Assembly (NCBI RefSeq): GCF_011038885.2
Contig: NZ_CP064952.1
Coordinates: 1,240,001-1,304,000, forward strand
DNA length: 64,000 nt
DNA from: Schaalia sp. ZJ405
GTDB taxonomy: Bacteria > Actinomycetota > Actinomycetes > Actinomycetales > Actinomycetaceae
Direction of reading: 5' to 3'
In this document: one piece after another, positions 25,578-33,753 of the stretch
How the letters are laid out: each line of letters begins with the position of its first letter
How positions within the stretch are numbered: position 1 is the stretch's first letter
Position numbers and translations under genes: made by a program
Notes under the pieces: generated by a model
The model's database searches: none
What the model saw: only the letters and a program-made list of their open reading frames with translations
Told to the model about the DNA's origin: nothing

Positions 25578-26987
25578 ATGCCGGTTGATCATTCGACAGA
25601 TGCCTCTGCGACGCAGATCTCAACGCCCACCGACACGCAGTCATGGACGCCCGCCGAGATTTCCTTGATGGTGTCGTCGATCCTCCTCATTACCCTCGCA
25701 GCATTCGAAGGCCTGGCAACAACAACCATCATGCCGAACGTTGTCAAAGACTTTCACGCTGAATCGTGGTTTTCTGTGGCATCGGGCGCGGCACTTGCCG
25801 CTCAGCTCAGCGCAACCGTCGTTGCGGGCGCGCTCGCGGACTGGCGAGGTCCCCGTACGGTGCTGTTCTACGGAATCGGACTCTTCGCCGTCGGACTCTT
25901 CATCTCCGCATTCTCACCGGCGATCCTTATTTTCGTCATCGGGCGAATCATCCAGGGCCTGGGCGTTGGCTTCGTCATCGTCCCCTTCTATGTTCTTGTC
26001 GGATCCGTTGCCTCCGATCAGCACCGCCCGGCGTATTTCGCAGCGTTCTCGCTTGCGTGGGTCTTCCCTTCCCTGATAGGACCAGCGATCGCGGGAACCG
26101 TGGCAACCCACATCGGCTGGCGACCCGTATTCTGGGCCGTCCCCGTCCTCGCGCTCATCGCACTTTTGCCGATGCTCTCTGTGCTGCGTCAACTCACATC
26201 TGTTTCCCGTCCTGCCCCAACATCGTTGCGGACATTGACCGTGATGGGGCTTTTCGGTGGTCTGGGCGTTGTTCTTCTCCAACTCTCGGGTGCACTTTCA
26301 GGCTGGCGTTTATTCGCCATCTTCCTCGTTGGCGTCGTGATGACCGGCTGGGCGATTCCCCGTCTACTCCCCCACGGAACAATCCGCGCCGCACACGGTG
26401 TCCCCGCGGCAATCAGCACTCGTTTCCTCGCGATGGGTGTTCAAGCGGGAGTGGGAGCTTTCCTTCCCCTCGTACTCCAGCGTGTCCACGGCTGGGAAGC
26501 TGATCTGGCGTCCCTGCCGGTCACTCTCGGCTCTGTTTCGTGGTCAATTGGCGCAGTCATTCAGGCTCGAGTCAAGGACCCGGACCTCAGGGGACGTCTC
26601 CCTCGTATAGGGACGGCACTCATGGCGATCGGCGTGCTGACAACCATCACGCTGCTGTGGCCAACGATCCCTGTGTGGGTCGCGTTCGGCGGATGGGTGG
26701 TTGCTTCCGCGGGCGTTGGTCTCATGCATTCGACGCTGTCAGTTCTTGCCCTGGGACAGGCTCCACAAGAAGAGCACGGAAAGGTGTCAAGCTGGCTTCA
26801 AGTTGCCGATTCCGCGGGTTCGGCAATTGTGCTGGCCCTGGTGTCAATTCTCATGGCTGCGTGGATGGCAACGGGGGTCACCGGAGGCCTCGCCTACCTG
26901 CCAGCATCTCTCGTGGCAATCGTCGTTGCTGTTCTCTCTTTCGCAGCGTCCTTACGAATCTCGAAAACTTCGACATCGCGGGCCTAA
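25578..26987 (+). CDS. MFS transporter (drug efflux type)
   Basis: Integral membrane transporter of about 469 residues with 12-14 hydrophobic segments. The first transmembrane region AEISLMVSSILLITLAAFEG leads to TTTIMPNVVKDF, typical of the DHA (drug:proton antiport) groups. The loop motif ADWRGPRTVLFYG matches MFS motif A (G-x3-D-x2-G-x-R), and RIIQGLGVGF resembles motif B. The ATG at 25578 is chosen because GGAG lies five bases upstream; starts at 25464 or 25473 would add a polar, Ser/Asp-rich leader. Substrate unknown. It ends convergent with the DEAD-box helicase. Confidence 0.85.
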   Translation: MPVDHSTDASATQISTPTDTQSWTPAEISLMVSSILLITLAAFEGLATTTIMPNVVKDFHAESWFSVASGAALAAQLSATVVAGALADWRGPRTVLFYGIGLFAVGLFISAFSPAILIFVIGRIIQGLGVGFVIVPFYVLVGSVASDQHRPAYFAAFSLAWVFPSLIGPAIAGTVATHIGWRPVFWAVPVLALIALLPMLSVLRQLTSVSRPAPTSLRTLTVMGLFGGLGVVLLQLSGALSGWRLFAIFLVGVVMTGWAIPRLLPHGTIRAAHGVPAAISTRFLAMGVQAGVGAFLPLVLQRVHGWEADLASLPVTLGSVSWSIGAVIQARVKDPDLRGRLPRIGTALMAIGVLTTITLLWPTIPVWVAFGGWVVASAGVGLMHSTLSVLALGQAPQEEHGKVSSWLQVADSAGSAIVLALVSILMAAWMATGVTGGLAYLPASLVAIVVAVLSFAASLRISKTSTSRA

Positions 26988-27076
26988 GAATCAGCCGTGC
27001 AGCGGCCGCGTCCGCCAAAGCCCGATACACGAAACGAGTCCGGCCACCCCAACCTGGCGTTGGAAGGTGAGCCGAA

Positions 27077-27087
27077 CTCGTCCTCGT
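27077..27087 (-). repeat. ACGAGGACGAG word
   Basis: Exact non-coding copy on the minus strand, between the convergent MFS and helicase genes, preceded by TTA. Confidence 0.7.
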
Positions 27088-27099
27088 TAATCAGGAAAA

Positions 27100-29514
27100 T
27101 CAGCGACCGAAAGACCGGCGCGAACCGAAGGAACGCCCACCTGAAGGGCGCTCACCACGTCCTCGGTCACCACTGTGGCGTCCGCGCGACCGATCGAAAC
27201 GCAACGACTCACCCTTGCCCCCACGAGAGTGCGCCGACCCCTGGTATTCCTCACGTCGCTTCTGAGTTTCCCGAGCCCAGCGTTCGCTTCGTACGGAACG
27301 ACGACGCCCCTGGTCTTCCTCCTGATACTCACGCTCACGCGACCTGCGGTCAGACCACCGATCCTCACGCCCCCTGCGATCATCCGAACGCTTAAACTCT
27401 GTGGACCGATCGAAGCGCTGCTCACGTTCGGCGCGGCGCCCTCCCGGGCCCTCATCTGGGCGGATACGGAGTGCGCGACCCTGAACTTGTCCCTTTCCGA
27501 TACGACGCATCTGGTCGTCGGTGAGATCTCCGGTGATTTCCACCAGCGAGAACGTCGGGAAAATCTCGATATTGCCGATATCTTTCCCATCAACGCCCCC
27601 TTCACCGGCAATAGCACCAACAATTGCCCCGGGTTTCACGCGGTCCTTTCGACCAACCTCAACGCGGTAACGCGTCCCATTGCCCGCCACATGACGGCCA
27701 CCTCCGCGTCGTCGGGAACCTTCGCGACCTCCCTTGATCGGGCGGTCCTTGTCACGACCCCCTTCGAATGACGCTCCAATGAACTCACCGGAGTCATCGA
27801 GTTCTTCCTCGCGCCGGATCCGTCCCTTACTTCGCCGGTCCTTTTCAACACGTGGCTCGGGTCCTTCATCCCCAACGGCCTGTGCCATGAGTGCCGCCGC
27901 AATATCCATGAGTTCGCTCAGGCGCTGCCCCTGAGTGACTTCCGCTGATGCCTGAGATATTTCGAGCATTGCGTCACCGGCATCGCGTTCGTCGCTATCA
28001 ACGAGGACGAGCGCCTCCTCCTGCCCCGATTCATCGCCCAAAGGCGCAGTAACCAGACGCTGGGAAATAAAGTCGTCGAGGAGTTGACGATACATGCCCA
28101 GCCGCCCACGCTCAATCCGCGCGGGCAGAGCCTCAAGGGCACGTTTCGCACGGAACTCCGAAACAGCAGCAGGCGAAGGAATCGCCACTTCTTCCATCGG
28201 CGTGCCCGTGAGTTTTTCGATGCGGCGCAGCCTGGAATGTTCACGCGGCGTAAAGAACGACAGGGAACGACCCGTGCGTCCAGCACGCCCGGTGCGTCCA
28301 ATACGGTGAACATACGCCGCTGGCTCACGCGGAACGTCAAAGTTCACCACCAAAGAAATACGTTCAACATCGAGGCCACGCGCGGCGACGTCGGTGGCCA
28401 CAAGGACATCGAGTGAACCCGACTTCAGGCGTTCAACCATGCGTTCACGTTCCGTTTGCGCAACGTCACCTGAAATACCGGCTGCGCGGAAGCCACGTGC
28501 CGCCAGTTCCAAGGAAATCTCTTCAACATCGGCTCGAGTGCGCACGAAAACGATCGCTGCATCCGCGTCGTCCTCGCCCTCAGCAATGTGCTGAGCGCGG
28601 GTGGCTAGCACGCGTGACAGTGCTCCGATCTTGTGTTTGTACGGAACAACCGCGTAGGTCTGATGGATTGTGTCGACGGTTGAGGATTCTTCTGAGACTG
28701 CGATCTTCACGGGATCGGTCAGGTGAGTTGCGGCAACTCTTTCAATAGCCGCAGGCATCGTTGCGGAGAACAAAGCCGTTAGACGGTCCTTAGGCACCGA
28801 CGACGCAATCGTCTCAACATCTTCAGCGAAACCCATTCGGAGCATCTCGTCGGCCTCGTCAAGCACAAGCATCCGAACGGCCGACAGGTCAAGCGCGCCC
28901 TTTTCGATGAGATCAATGACGCGACCGGGGGTTCCAACAACAATCTGCGCCCCCTTCTTCAGCGCCCCGATCTGCGGTCCGTAAGCAGAACCGCCGTAAA
29001 CGGGAACGACATCTAGCCCGCGTGACCGCGCAGCGAAATCCTCAATTGCCTGCGCTGACTGCATGGCAAGTTCACGGGTTGGGGCGAGGACGAGCGCCTG
29101 AACGTCCTTTTCATCCGCATCGGCGATGGCAAGCAGTGGAAGCCCAAAGGCCGCAGTTTTACCCGTTCCAGTCTGAGCGATACCAACGACGTCGTGCAGC
29201 TCAAGGAGAGCGGGAATCGCCTCGGCCTGAATCGGCGTGGGCGTGACGAATCCCATGTCGGTGACCGCGTCGAGTAAATCCTTAGGAAGCCCAAGATCAG
29301 CAAAGGTCACCGAGTCGTCAGAATCCTCGTCATCGTCAGCATCATCGTCGACATCGTCATCATCAGCGACATCGTCGTCGAGGTCGTCGTCATCTCCCTG
29401 CTGGCCGTCGGAGACGTCGGCCTCGTCCTCCTGAGTTTCCGGGTCTTCACCTGGAAGCTGCTCGAAAAGTTCCTCCTGGGGAGAGGACGCAGCAAATTCG
29501 TCATTCATAGACAC
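27100..29514 (-). CDS. deaD: DEAD-box ATP-dependent RNA helicase (DeaD/CsdA type)
   Basis: RNA helicase for ribosome assembly and mRNA unwinding, about 804 residues. After a strongly acidic leader (roughly residues 20-65, with a Asp-rich run), the helicase core shows the Q motif, AQTGTGKTAAFGLPLL (Walker A), PTRELAMQ, TPGRVIDLI, VLDEADEML (DEAD box), SATMP, ATDVAARGLDVE and HRIGRTGRAGRTG. A DbpA-like RNA-binding domain (about 620-695, GAIVGAIAGEGGVDGKDIG) and a Arg/Gly/Glu-rich tail follow. The GTG at 29514 is chosen for its AAGGA six bases upstream; ATG 29508 is second best. A coding copy of the ACGAGGACGAG word is at 28001. Confidence 0.95.
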   Translation of the reverse strand: MSMNDEFAASSPQEELFEQLPGEDPETQEDEADVSDGQQGDDDDLDDDVADDDDVDDDADDDEDSDDSVTFADLGLPKDLLDAVTDMGFVTPTPIQAEAIPALLELHDVVGIAQTGTGKTAAFGLPLLAIADADEKDVQALVLAPTRELAMQSAQAIEDFAARSRGLDVVPVYGGSAYGPQIGALKKGAQIVVGTPGRVIDLIEKGALDLSAVRMLVLDEADEMLRMGFAEDVETIASSVPKDRLTALFSATMPAAIERVAATHLTDPVKIAVSEESSTVDTIHQTYAVVPYKHKIGALSRVLATRAQHIAEGEDDADAAIVFVRTRADVEEISLELAARGFRAAGISGDVAQTERERMVERLKSGSLDVLVATDVAARGLDVERISLVVNFDVPREPAAYVHRIGRTGRAGRTGRSLSFFTPREHSRLRRIEKLTGTPMEEVAIPSPAAVSEFRAKRALEALPARIERGRLGMYRQLLDDFISQRLVTAPLGDESGQEEALVLVDSDERDAGDAMLEISQASAEVTQGQRLSELMDIAAALMAQAVGDEGPEPRVEKDRRSKGRIRREEELDDSGEFIGASFEGGRDKDRPIKGGREGSRRRGGGRHVAGNGTRYRVEVGRKDRVKPGAIVGAIAGEGGVDGKDIGNIEIFPTFSLVEITGDLTDDQMRRIGKGQVQGRALRIRPDEGPGGRRAEREQRFDRSTEFKRSDDRRGREDRWSDRRSREREYQEEDQGRRRSVRSERWARETQKRREEYQGSAHSRGGKGESLRFDRSRGRHSGDRGRGERPSGGRSFGSRRSFGR

Positions 29515-29893
29515 AGTTGATCCTTGAGAATCGTTGGGTATCGAAGCCCGCTGGTCGGGCCGGGTCACTTGGGGACCTTCGGCGCGGCCTCGCACATCCA
29601 CAACAACACTCACCGGACTCAAATCCGGGCACCATCACAGGGGGCTGCGCCTCATCGCACTACCAACCCTAACGGTTCTCCACTTCCAGGCGCTCATCTG
29701 CTCCGGTGACATCTCTCACCGGACCCGTGCTCATGAGCCCTCGTGCTCGCTGCCCCACGCGCGCAGATCGTGGCTTGTGGCCGTTGACGCGGGGGAGACG
29801 TGACGGAGGGTGATCGGTGAGTGAGGGCGGTCGTTGACGCGGGGGAATCTTGTCAAAAGTCCACCGCCTGAGCGAGTCCGACAGGTCGTCCGT
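29515..29893. other. deaD upstream region with repeats, 379 bp
   Basis: No gene is supported. It contains an 8-bp stem-loop (TCCGGTGA 29702-29709 with TCACCGGA 29716-29723) and two exact copies of CGTTGACGCGGGGGA at 29782-29796 and 29832-29846. A degenerate third copy runs over the hisS stop codon at 29891-29905. Cold-shock helicase mRNAs often have long regulatory leaders, and this region could hold one. Confidence 0.5.
29782..29846. repeat. two direct repeats of 15 bp
   Basis: CGTTGACGCGGGGGA occurs exactly at 29782 and 29832, spaced 50 bases start to start. CGTTTACGCAGGAGA at 29891 (three changes) includes the hisS stop codon, which hints that the copies came from duplication of the hisS 3' end. 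Confidence 0.6.
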
Positions 29894-31240
29894 TTACGCA
29901 GGAGAGATCTGCGGAGTCAGGTCATCGGCCGGAGGCTCCCACGTATGGGCATCTGCCTCCACCTGTTCGCCGGAGCGAATGTCTTTGACCGTGTCCGACT
30001 GCGCATCAACACCCGGGAACCACACGAAAGGAATACCGCGTTGATCAGCGAACTTAATCTGTTTACCGAATTTCGCAGCCTTCGGTGCCACCTCAGTGGG
30101 GATGCCCCGACGACGCAGGGCCGCGGCAATCTCGTTGGAACGTGCGCGCCCGTCCTCGTCAATGACGGCAACGACGACCGCCGTGGGAACTTTCCTTGAC
30201 GCCGTCACCATCGGCGCGGAAATCATCCGCGAAACGAGGCGCGACACACCGATTGACAAACCGACACCCGGGTAGGTGCGTTTGCCGTCCTTTGCCAGTG
30301 AATCGTAACGTCCACCCGAGCAGATCGACCCCAGTTCCTCATGTCCCTCAACGAGGGATTCATAAACCGAACCCGTGTAATAATCCAGGCCACGAGCAAT
30401 TTTGAGGTCTGCAAGAATAGCCCCTGGCATCTGAGCATTTGCCTGCTCAAGGAGAGCACACAACTCCCCCAGCCCCTCGTCAAGTAGATCCCCCGTCACG
30501 CCGAGGTCACTCACGCGCGAACGCACCTGATGGGGATCGCCCGAACGGATCTGCGCCATCGTGAGCAAAGTATCGGCCTGCTCACCGGAAATCCCCGACT
30601 GCGCAAGTTCCTGCCTGACCCCTTCCGGACCAATTTTGTCGAGCTTATCTAGCCCGCGAAGTGCCGCTTCGACATCCGTGACTCCAATGCTCTCGCAGAC
30701 ACCCTGAACGACCTTGCGATTGTTGACGAAGACGTGAACCGGTGGAATAGGAAGGGAGTTGAGGGCCTCAGCCATCACGAGAGGAAGCTCAACCTCGAAG
30801 TGGAAAGGCAGTTCGCCGTTGCCCACAACGTCGATGTCTGCCTGAGTGAATTCGCGGAACCGCCCCTCTTGGGGACGCTCCCCCCTCCACACCTTCTGAA
30901 TCTGGTAACGCTTGAACGGGAAATTCAAGTCGTTGGCGTTCTCAATGACATAGCGAGCAAAGGGCACGGTGAGGTCAAAGTGGAGCCCCATCTTCCGTTC
31001 CTTCGATGAGTGACGCCCCTCCTGTGCTTCTTTGAGGGCCTGAAGCCTGTCAAGGACGTACACCTCCTTGGACGTCTCACCCTTTGCTTCAAGCTGCTCG
31101 AGCGTTTCAACGGCGCGCGTCTCGATCCCGCAGAACCCGTGGAGCTCAAATACTCGACGCAGGTGGTCGAGGACGGCCTGTTCGATGATCCGACCTTCGG
31201 GGAGCCATTCGGGAAATCCAGAAAGAGAAGTACGTGCCAT
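29894..31240 (-). CDS. hisS: histidyl-tRNA synthetase
   Basis: Class II synthetase, 448 residues. It begins MARTSLSGFPEWLPEG. Motif 1/2 regions are LHFDLTVPFARYV and YQIQKVWRGERPQEGRFREF. The His-binding LDYYTGSVYE and the histidine signature GGRYDSL are present. A C-terminal anticodon-binding domain starts near VPTAVVVAVID. The hisS of this type (with an insertion RLQALKEAQEGRHSS) is longer than E. coli HisS. It stands alone with about 200-bp gaps on one side. Confidence 0.95.
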   Translation of the reverse strand: MARTSLSGFPEWLPEGRIIEQAVLDHLRRVFELHGFCGIETRAVETLEQLEAKGETSKEVYVLDRLQALKEAQEGRHSSKERKMGLHFDLTVPFARYVIENANDLNFPFKRYQIQKVWRGERPQEGRFREFTQADIDVVGNGELPFHFEVELPLVMAEALNSLPIPPVHVFVNNRKVVQGVCESIGVTDVEAALRGLDKLDKIGPEGVRQELAQSGISGEQADTLLTMAQIRSGDPHQVRSRVSDLGVTGDLLDEGLGELCALLEQANAQMPGAILADLKIARGLDYYTGSVYESLVEGHEELGSICSGGRYDSLAKDGKRTYPGVGLSIGVSRLVSRMISAPMVTASRKVPTAVVVAVIDEDGRARSNEIAAALRRRGIPTEVAPKAAKFGKQIKFADQRGIPFVWFPGVDAQSDTVKDIRSGEQVEADAHTWEPPADDLTPQISPA

Positions 31241-31281
31241 GCGCCTATTCTTTCACGCTCGGGCGAGCAATAGGGAATTTG

Positions 31282-31292
31282 ACGAGGACGAG
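31282..31292 (+). repeat. ACGAGGACGAG word
   Basis: Exact non-coding copy upstream of hisS, in context TTTG before and GCCGG after. Confidence 0.7.
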
Positions 31293-31446
31293 GCCGGGAC
31301 TTGGGATGTTGAGTCCCCATGCCCCGAGCCCATCGTTCTGAGTCGAGGTCTATCCCTGGGTGTTGAGTCCTTCACACCGACAGCAGGCTGCTGCGAGCCG
31401 AGGTTTCGTGCTGTTCCCTATGAGAGCCAAGGCCTCGCGTTGTTTC

Positions 31447-32220
31447 TTAGCCGATTGACCGCGCCCGAATGAGGTAGGGATTCGAGGAAATCTCACGTTC
31501 CAGTGAGGTCATCGGACCGTGCCCCGGAAGAAGCACCGTGAGAGGGTCCAAGGCATTCGACACGGTGCGCAGTGAATGTCGCATCTGGGTTTCGTCACCG
31601 CCGGCCAAGTCAGTGCGCCCAACGGATCCCGCGAAAATCACATCGCCAGACAACGCCCACGGCACCGGAGTATCCGAATGGAATGCCACCTGTCCGTCAA
31701 TAAACACGGTGATATCGCAGTGTCCAATGAACAGAGCTGACCCTTCCGTATGCCCCGGAGCAGGAACCATCTTCAGCCAGAGACCCGGCAATATATCGAC
31801 CGATCCGCCGGGGAATGGCCGCACATCCGTGGGCCGACACCACGGCGTGAGCTCAATGGGTGGCAAGCCCTGGGTGTGGGCTACGGGGTTGTCCATCCGA
31901 TACATATCCGGTGCCGGAATGTAGACGGGGGCCTCAGTCCGGTGATCACCGCTGGTTTCGTTGCTCGTCAGCTCGGCCTCGACCCCTCCTTCGGGATACG
32001 TCCACCAGGAGGCAACTTCCGCGCAATCCCAGACGTGGTCGGGATGCCCGTGGGTAGCGAGGACGGCCCCGACACTGACTTTTTCAGCGTCAAGAGCACG
32101 CGCAATCAGGTGCTGAACACCCGCCGATGGGTCAACAACGAGAGCGCGAGACTCACCTTCGGGCACAATGACCGCAGCATTCGCCGCGTAGAACGGCGAA
32201 GAAAACACGTGGATGCGCAC
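31447..32220 (-). CDS. metallo-beta-lactamase-fold hydrolase (glyoxalase II-like)
   Basis: 257 residues with the metal-binding motif THGHPDHVWD near residue 57, the second metal His in PAPGHTEGS and the final His in LLPGHGPM. The fold and size fit hydroxyacylglutathione hydrolase-like enzymes, but actinobacteria rarely use glutathione, so the substrate is open. An insertion of about 50 residues after the first motif carries several prolines. The stop of this gene is 200 bp from hisS; the start is three bases past the DUF349 gene stop, so the two are co-transcribed. Confidence 0.9.
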   Translation of the reverse strand: MRIHVFSSPFYAANAAVIVPEGESRALVVDPSAGVQHLIARALDAEKVSVGAVLATHGHPDHVWDCAEVASWWTYPEGGVEAELTSNETSGDHRTEAPVYIPAPDMYRMDNPVAHTQGLPPIELTPWCRPTDVRPFPGGSVDILPGLWLKMVPAPGHTEGSALFIGHCDITVFIDGQVAFHSDTPVPWALSGDVIFAGSVGRTDLAGGDETQMRHSLRTVSNALDPLTVLLPGHGPMTSLEREISSNPYLIRARSIG

Positions 32221-32223
32221 GCG

Positions 32224-33606
32224 TTACTCCATCGACGAACGGATCTGGTTCAGCCACGCCATCTTCGTTGACAGGGCTTCAGAAATGCTCGAGGCTTTCG
32301 CACTGTCGCCTTCTTCTTGAGCCCGAGCGAGGTCGGCTTCAAGTGAGGCAACCTGATCTTCAAGCTGTCCCAGCATTCCTTCTGCTCGCGCACGAGTCTC
32401 AGGGTTGGTACGACGCCATTCCTTTTCCTCGGCCTCACGTACCGCAGATTCCACAGCCCGCAGGCGCGCGTCAATCCGGTGGAGGTCCGCAGAGGGGACG
32501 CGGCCGATCTCGTCCCAACGATCCTGAATGGAGCGCAGCGCCTTCTTTGCCTGGTCAAGGTTGTTGATCGGAAGAATCTTTTCTGCTTCGTCAAGCAGGG
32601 CTTCCTTCGCAACAAGATTCTCGCGGTATTCGGTATCGGTTGCCTCATCCTTTGCGCGGCGGGCATCGAAGAACACCTGCTGAGCGCTACGGAAACGTGC
32701 CCACAGCGCATCGTCTTCTTTTCGAGAGGCTCGCGGCGCAGTCTTCCACTTGGCCATGAGATCACGGTAAGCAGTTGAGGTTCCTGCCCAGTCGGTGGAC
32801 GTCTGGAGTGCCTCGGCCTGAGCGATGAGGTCTTCCTTGATGCGCTTGGCCTCCGCTTGCGACTGGTCAAGGGCGGAGAAGAACTGGCGGCGACGGCGAT
32901 CAAATTGAGTGCGAGCCCCCGAGAAACGCTTCCACAGTTCATCCTCTGTGGCCTTGTCCAAGCGTGGACCCTTGCGTTGCAAGCCCTTCCATTCGTCAAG
33001 GAGGTCGCGAAGATTTTGACCCGACTGCTTCCAATGCGTCTTCTCAGGATCTTGCGCAACGATCGCTTCTGCGCGTTCAACGACGTCGGTACGAGCCCGC
33101 AGTGCGGCCTCGCGCGCCTCTTGCCGTTCAACACGAGCCTGTTCTTTGCGTTCTTGCGCACGCTCAGCAACGGCATCAACGCGCGCGCGAAGCGCCGCAA
33201 GATCACCGATTGCATTCGGTTCCTTCACCTGTTCACGCAGGCTCTTGAGAGTGGAATCAATGTCCTTGGGGCCCAGCTGCGCGAGGCGATCCTCGAAGAG
33301 CTTGATCGAGGCTTCAAGATCAGCGAAACGTCGCTCATACAGTGCGTAGGGGTCGGCGGGGATTCCCTCGGGGTAGCCGCCGATGACTCGCTCACTGTCC
33401 CCATCGGTCACGTACACCGTTCCGTCCTCGCCAATGCGCCCAAAGGGATGCGAGGGGACGTCAGCGAAGGAAATCGTTGCCGGAGTTTCTAGAGACTGAG
33501 GAGCCGGAACGGACTGCGAGGCAGAGGCCTGCGCCTGTTCCGTCGCGTTCGTGCCGGAAGTTTCAGTCTGAGAGCCGGTGGGCTGGGGAATCGGAGTCGT
33601 TGTCAC
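32224..33606 (-). CDS. DUF349 repeat protein
   Basis: 460 residues, soluble, almost wholly helical. A Ser/Thr/Gln-rich leader of about 45 residues precedes FADVPSHPFGRIGEDGTVYV, then a coiled-coil stretch (ASIKLFEDRLAQLGPKDID onward) and several DUF349 repeats marked by W (THWKQSGQNLRDLLDEWKG, TSTAYRDLMAKWKTAPRA, ALRSIQDRWDEIGRVP). The molecular role of DUF349 proteins is not settled. The start is GTG with AAGGA five bases upstream. It is encoded directly upstream of the MBL-fold hydrolase, an arrangement suggesting an operon of two. Confidence 0.9.
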   Translation of the reverse strand: MTTTPIPQPTGSQTETSGTNATEQAQASASQSVPAPQSLETPATISFADVPSHPFGRIGEDGTVYVTDGDSERVIGGYPEGIPADPYALYERRFADLEASIKLFEDRLAQLGPKDIDSTLKSLREQVKEPNAIGDLAALRARVDAVAERAQERKEQARVERQEAREAALRARTDVVERAEAIVAQDPEKTHWKQSGQNLRDLLDEWKGLQRKGPRLDKATEDELWKRFSGARTQFDRRRRQFFSALDQSQAEAKRIKEDLIAQAEALQTSTDWAGTSTAYRDLMAKWKTAPRASRKEDDALWARFRSAQQVFFDARRAKDEATDTEYRENLVAKEALLDEAEKILPINNLDQAKKALRSIQDRWDEIGRVPSADLHRIDARLRAVESAVREAEEKEWRRTNPETRARAEGMLGQLEDQVASLEADLARAQEEGDSAKASSISEALSTKMAWLNQIRSSME

Positions 33607-33753
33607 GATGTTCCTTCAGTGGACGAGGGGCCTGGGCCCGGGCGCGGTGAAGCTGAGCGCCGAATGGCGCCGGCGTGCGGTCTTGTGGCACACCTCTCCT
33701 ATACTACGGCTTTCCGAGCGTTCCCGAAACACCGTCTGAGACATTGAGAACGC

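Noticed and set aside
29300..29440. Short CATCGTC-like repeats in the deaD 5' coding part as a DNA repeat or CRISPR
   Set aside because: They are codons of an acidic Asp/Glu run in the helicase leader, with no regular spacer structure.
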